From Cycas panzhihuaensis (lineage: Eukaryota; Cycadophyta): a DNA stretch of 64,000 bases. The position numbers and the translations under genes are program-made. Below, piece after piece: positions 59,880-64,000 of the stretch. Within the stretch, counting starts at the first letter, position 1, and the number at the start of each line of letters is the position of its first letter. The notes under the pieces were generated by a model. It was not told the origin of the DNA, did no database searches, and was given only the letters and a program-made list of their open reading frames with translations. The DNA is taken from assembly GCA_023213395.1 (NCBI GenBank), contig CM041465.1:160587741-160651740 (forward strand), written 5' to 3'.

Positions 59880-60720
59880 ATGAGTTGACATTAGGTAGAT
59901 TAAACTACCAATTAGTTATCTATAAAGTGTAGGATTGATTGATGTAGAATCATCAAACTTTGATAATTTTATCCCAATTTTTGTCGGTGTAGCTAATGCC
60001 TTGTAATCATTCATCTGAGACTTTTGAAGTAAATCTAGGGTATATTTCCTTTGAGATATAAAAATTCCATTCTTGTCTTGCCATACTTCTAAACCTAGGA
60101 AGTAATATATGAGATCCAAGCCAGTCATCTCAAATTCTTTGTATATATCATCTTTGAACTTTTGTGATAATTAAGAGTCATTTCTTATGTAGATTAGGTC
60201 ATTAACATATAGTCCCATAATAAGTATTGAGTCTTCTTCAATCTTTATATATAGGTTAGGTTCTAATTTTCTTTTGAATCCTTTGTCTCTGAAATATTTG
60301 TCTATCCTAGAGTACCAAGCTCTAGGTACTTGTTTTAATCCATACAAGGCCTTCTTGAGTTTACATACCTTATTTTCCTCCCCCTTAACTTCAAAGACTT
60401 TGGATCATTAGACATAGATCTCCTCTTCTATGTATCTAATTAGGAAGGCACTTTTAACATCCATTTATTAGATGGTCCATCCCTTTTATGAAGTAAGATT
60501 TAACATGAGGTGTACAGTTTCCATTCTAATTACATAAGTAAATTTTTTGTTGTAGTCAATTTCTTTAATTCGAGCACATCCTTTAACTTCTAGCCTTATT
60601 TTATACTTGCCAATATAGTCATCACACCTGAATTTTATTTTATAAACCTATTTGGTGCCAATTATTGATTTGTTTGGAGGGAGATCAACTAGTTCTTATG
60701 TGTTATTCTTGACCAAGTAT
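59880..60720 (-). pseudogene. Reverse transcriptase of H
   Basis: Reading leftward the RT ends with YVNDLIYIRND (60195-60210) and then EFEMTGLDLIYYFLGLEVWQ, GIFISQRKYTLDLLQKSQMN. The YVDD catalytic pair is YVND: Asp to Asn by one G-to-A change. The 70-codon piece 60128-59916 is open. The upstream part carries KQVPRAWYSR-type wording with stops. Confidence 0.88.
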
Positions 60721-60977
60721 TGCACTCCTCTAACATTATATTTTACCATTCCTATTTAGTATTAGCCTCTTCAAAGGTATGAGTCTTATGTAATTCCATG
60801 AGTTAGCTCATTAGAATATGTAGATCTCATTTTAAAATTATTATCTAGTATATTTGCTGGGTCATATCATCTTTGGACCCACTCTAGAATATTTTGACTG
60901 GATGTAGAGGTTCTAACCTCATTAGGAGTTGCTTCAGGACTTGTTGGCATATTTGAAGATATATTTATTGACATAAG

Positions 60978-61217
60978 TCATGAATTAAACTCCATTATGA
61001 TATTCTTCTCCTTATCTTTTTTAACTTTATAATAATCATCCTCTTTAAAGATAACATCTCTACTCATGATTATTTTCTTTTCATTAGGGTCAAATAACTT
61101 ATAGGATCTAGATGTATCACAATATCCTATAAATATACATTTAGTACATTTATCATCTAGTTTCATTCTCTTTTTATTTGGTATATGAGAAAATGCTAAA
61201 CATATAAAGATTTTCAA
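60978..61217 (-). pseudogene. Integrase C-terminal part of H
   Basis: MKIFICLAFSHIPNKKRMKL, then KCIFIGYCDTSRSYKLFDPN and IIMSRDVIFKEDDYY: the conserved stretch between the copia integrase core and RT. The 79-codon frame is fully open. The following acidic tail starts the linker. Confidence 0.88.
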
Positions 61218-61249
61218 GTGGTGAATACTTGGCTTGTGTCGTATTGAAG

Positions 61250-62072
61250 CCTCTTCTTATGTAACGCACCTAAGGTCCTTACTGGTACACTAATTTAATA
61301 GATAAACATCTGTGTGTATAACTTTTGCCCAAAATTCATGCCCAAATTATTTGTCCTTAAGCACACATCTTGCCATCTCAACAATGGTCCTATTCTCTCT
61401 TTCTGCTACTTCATTCTATTATGGAGTATATGTATTGGTGTATTGTCTCCTTAGGCCATGATGGATACAAAAATTTTTGAATTTATTTAAGGTGAACTCT
61501 CCCCTGTTGTATGATCTAAGGGAGAGGATCTTATGTCTAGTTTATTTTTCTATAAAGGATTTAAAGTCAACAAAACATTGGTAGGCATCTAATTTGAACT
61601 TTCAAAAATATACCCAAGTTTTTCTAGTAAAGTTATCAATAAACATCATAAAATATTTAGCTCCTCCAAGTGAGGGTATATCCATGGGACCACATAAATT
61701 TATATAAATTAATTGGAGGGGACATTGTACTCTATATCTATTATCTAGAAAACTCTCTCTATGTTCTTTTCCAAGTAGACAACCTTTACATATTTTTTTA
61801 TTTTCTTCAATAGTAGGAAAACCTTTAACTATTTCCATTCTTTTCATTAGGGCCAAGTTACTATAGCTTAAATGACCAAATTCTTTATGCCATGTGTTGC
61901 TTCCAACTTTAGTAAAGGCTTTTAAAGCATAGTTATCTATTAGAGGAATGACTATCTTAAATAGTTTGTCACTAGTCATTTGTCCCTTAACTACAATGAC
62001 TTTATTCATCCTTTTGCCTTTAGTTATATATTTACCGTTATTGAAGACAACCTTGTAATCTTGTTCTATCAT
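61250..62072 (-). pseudogene. Integrase of H (zinc module and core)
   Basis: An open 156-codon frame (62072-61602) holds the zinc module (WHKEFGHLSYSNL ... CKGCLLGKEHRESF) and the first catalytic block INLCGPMDIPSLGGAKYFMM, where the Asp is Asn. After a frameshift the second block reads RSYNRGEF (Asp to Tyr, Gly to Arg) and the third, EVAERENRTIVEMAR, keeps Glu. Two of three catalytic acids are lost. Confidence 0.9.
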
Positions 62073-62099
62073 CTAACCTACCAAAATTAGGTTCTTCTT

Positions 62100-62340
62100 C
62101 ATGGTAGGAACATGTAATATATCATTAATATACCTAGTTTATCCTGATTTTATGGTTATGGTAATGTTACCTTTGCTAATGGACTCATCTGTAGTGTTGT
62201 CCCTAAACATAGTCTTCCCCATCTTAATTCTATCAATGGTTTTAAAAATTTCCTCTTTATGTGTCATATAGGTTGAGCACCTTAAATCTACATACCAACT
62301 ATCCTCTTCTTCACTAGCCACAAGACTTGATAGGAAAATT
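62100..62340 (-). pseudogene. Protease of H
   Basis: DSWYVDLRCSTYMTHKEEIF matches the WxxDSGCSxHMT loop of copia proteases. Asp is kept, but Ser is Leu and Gly is Arg, both single transitions. The 60-codon frame at 62321-62139 continues with SKGNITITIKSG, the flap region. Confidence 0.8.
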
Positions 62341-62399
62341 CTATCATTGTCTCTACTTTCAGTTATGATATTTATACTTCCTCTTTATTGACTTACATT

Positions 62400-62470
62400 T
62401 TTTTCAAAGCAATGGTCCTCTATGTATATAATTTTATGGCAATATGAGTATTGGATTAATGATCTACTTC
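62400..62470 (-). pseudogene. Decayed zinc knuckle of H gag
   Basis: YSYCHKIIYIEDHC fits C-x2-C-x4-H-x4-C with the first Cys as Ser and the His as Tyr (CAT-to-TAT, a C-to-T change). RNA binding would be lost. Confidence 0.6.
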
Positions 62471-62559
62471 TTTAATTATGGGTTCTACTTCTAGAGGATC
62501 CTCTTCCTCTTAAGGTTGATCTTCCTCTTTTAAATAATAAGTTTTGATTTTGCCCTTGA

Positions 62560-63451
62560 TAATTTAAATGATTTTGTCCTTAAAAGCATTAACTTGGTCT
62601 TAGATAACTTCCTTGTTCTTAACAATTATTGTGTCCACAACAATAATGGTTTTGTTCTTGAATTCCACGTTGATTGTAGAAGTTATTCCTCCCTCGGTAC
62701 CTCTGATTTGGTGGTTGGTAACTTTAATGAGGTTCTTCATATTTTTGGCTTGATTTTTAATATATCCTTTGGTTCATTTCTTCTCTCCTAGGGGATGGAT
62801 CCCTCCCCCTAAAACTTTGTCCTTGGTTACTTTGCTTGATCCTTGCCTTTATAGTAAAGGTATAGTCTAAGCTTTCATGTCCATGTTTCTTCTCTTCTAT
62901 AGCAAGAAGCATGGCACTCAATTGATCAATCTTAAGGCTACTTAGATCCTTTGAAACTTCAATAGTTGTAGCTATCATTTTGAATCTTTCACCTTATCTA
63001 ACATATCTCAATATTCTTTCTATAACTATTTGTTCAGTTAACATTTCTTTAAGGAATCTTATCTTATTGACTAGGTCTTAGACCTTAGTAATGAATTCAT
63101 TGATACTTTCTCTTAGTGACATCTTCAAGCTCTCAAACTTGCTTCTAAGGGATTGAATCTTAGTAGATGTAGCTCCTTCATAAATCATCTTTAAAGTGTA
63201 CCAAGCTTCCTTTGATATAGTAGCTTCACTAACTCTAGGGAATATATGGTCCTCTAGAGCATAAGAGATAAGGCTTCATTGTGTTTTTTAACACATTATC
63301 TATAAACTAGTTTCTCATCCAAAGTAGCATTTTCTCTATTATCATCAAGTCCATCTTTGACAAATTTCCATATATATTTGGCTATGAAGATTGGTTTCAT
63401 TCTCTTACTCCAATTAAGGAAGCTAGTTCCATTAAATTTGGTTATAATCAT
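62560..63451 (-). pseudogene. Gag of H
   Basis: From ATG 63449-63451 leftward: MIITKFNGTSFLNWSKRMKP, then KYIWKFVKDGLDDN, the copia gag start with FxGTxxxxWxxRM. Later, IEVSKDLSSLKIDQLSAMLL and an Arg/Gln-rich part (GQSFRGRDPSPRREEMNQR) precede the zinc knuckle. The 73-codon piece at 62978-62757 is open. Frameshifts separate the parts. Confidence 0.8.
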
Positions 63452-64000
63452 GTTCCTAAAGTTTGTTACTATTGTAACTTAACTATCTTTAGTGTACCCT
63501 AAAACATTTAAATGTATTTATATCCTATCTACCTAGGGAGTTTCTAATCTAGATTTTTTTGTCTTAGGGTCTCCAAGGAAAGCTCTCGGTTACTATCTTG
63601 TCTAATAGTGCCTACCTGTAAGTGGTAAACTAGGGACTTAATATACTGGTAGATGAACTTAAGGTATAATATACCTCAGTACGTAGGCTATAAAGAAGGT
63701 CAAAGACACCTCTAATTTGTTGGTCCACCTATGATGAACTTATGCCTAGTGATAGATCTAGCATTGAGAGCTTGACCAACTAAGGCACTCACCCCTTTAA
63801 GGTCTAACCTAGTCTCCAAACTCCAAAAGGAAAAAGATTCTCTACCTCAGCCTACCACCTATTACACTTAATAATTAATGGTTTCCTAAACAACTTAGAA
63901 TACACCAAAGGTGTGTGCAGGGTGGTAACTTCAAGGATCCTAATTATTCTCCTTGTAAGGCTAGAAAACACGGTGGTTAATTTAGGAGTTATCTTGTTAA
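63452..64000. other. No gene; upstream flank of H
   Basis: Upstream of the H gag start in transcription order. No tRNA-Met-type PBS found. It could be leader or LTR of H, cut by the window end. Confidence 0.35.

Larger units (their letters stand above)
59270..63451 (-). mobile_element. Element H: Ty1/copia gag-pol, inactive
   Basis: Minus-strand copia polyprotein in normal order: gag (63451-62560), zinc knuckle, protease, integrase, RT, RNase H. No LTRs or PBS were identified; the right LTR may lie at or beyond the window edge. It is a different copia family from E1, with different gag and LTR-less flanks here. Many stops and lost active-site residues. Confidence 0.85.

Overview
The window looks like nuclear DNA from the repeat compartment of a plant genome, most likely intergenic heterochromatin. 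It is very AT-rich, has long AT/TG/TC microsatellites, and contains no intact host gene that I can recognise. The coding signal comes from decayed LTR retrotransposons of the Ty3/gypsy type (chromovirus and Tat-like) and the Ty1/copia type. Their primer-binding sites, polypurine tracts, zinc knuckles, RNase H, RT and integrase motifs are of plant type. I cannot name the species.

Layout. 1-4.9 kb: a lone RNase H-like domain (843-1334, +) and a weak tRNA-Asp-type PBS near 3.62 kb in otherwise unassigned DNA. 4.88-7.46 kb: a truncated minus-strand copia fragment, E2 (LTR, leader, start of gag). 7.46-24.3 kb and 24.3-36.5 kb: two diverged direct copies of one large block. Each copy holds a 5' LTR of chromovirus G, its leader, and a non-autonomous LTR element A inserted at the same CCATT site. 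Copy 1 is split by F, a minus-strand Tat-like Ty3/gypsy element (9207-20531). Copy 2 is split by D, a minus-strand gag-only element (24353-30337, TSD TTCCC). In copy 2, element A (34386-45671, TSD CCATT) is itself split in its 3' LTR by E1, a complete but dead copia element (37384-45172, TSD ATACA). After A, chromovirus G resumes (gag-pol 45755-50305, 3' LTR 50306-50692). 50.95-55.6 kb: minus-strand Tat-like remnant J. 55.6-59.2 kb: no genes, with a degenerate minisatellite. 59.27-63.45 kb: minus-strand copia gag-pol H, truncated by the window edge or decayed.

Order of events inferred from nesting: G inserted first, A then inserted into the G leader, the block was duplicated, and F, D and E1 came later. 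Because the two block copies act as each other's empty sites for F and D, these boundaries are well supported. The D LTRs differ at about 27 of 436 positions and the E1 LTRs at about 15 of 286 (my hand counts), so both are a few per cent diverged.

No gene set here works together in a host pathway. The most unusual items are: an antisense, possibly intron-containing extra ORF in the 3' region of F; the gag-only element D with a 4.4 kb leader carrying an AGATCT-rich array and a GC-rich island; and a window-wide pattern in which catalytic Asp/Glu codons and Gln/Trp/Arg codons are broken by G-to-A or C-to-T transitions.
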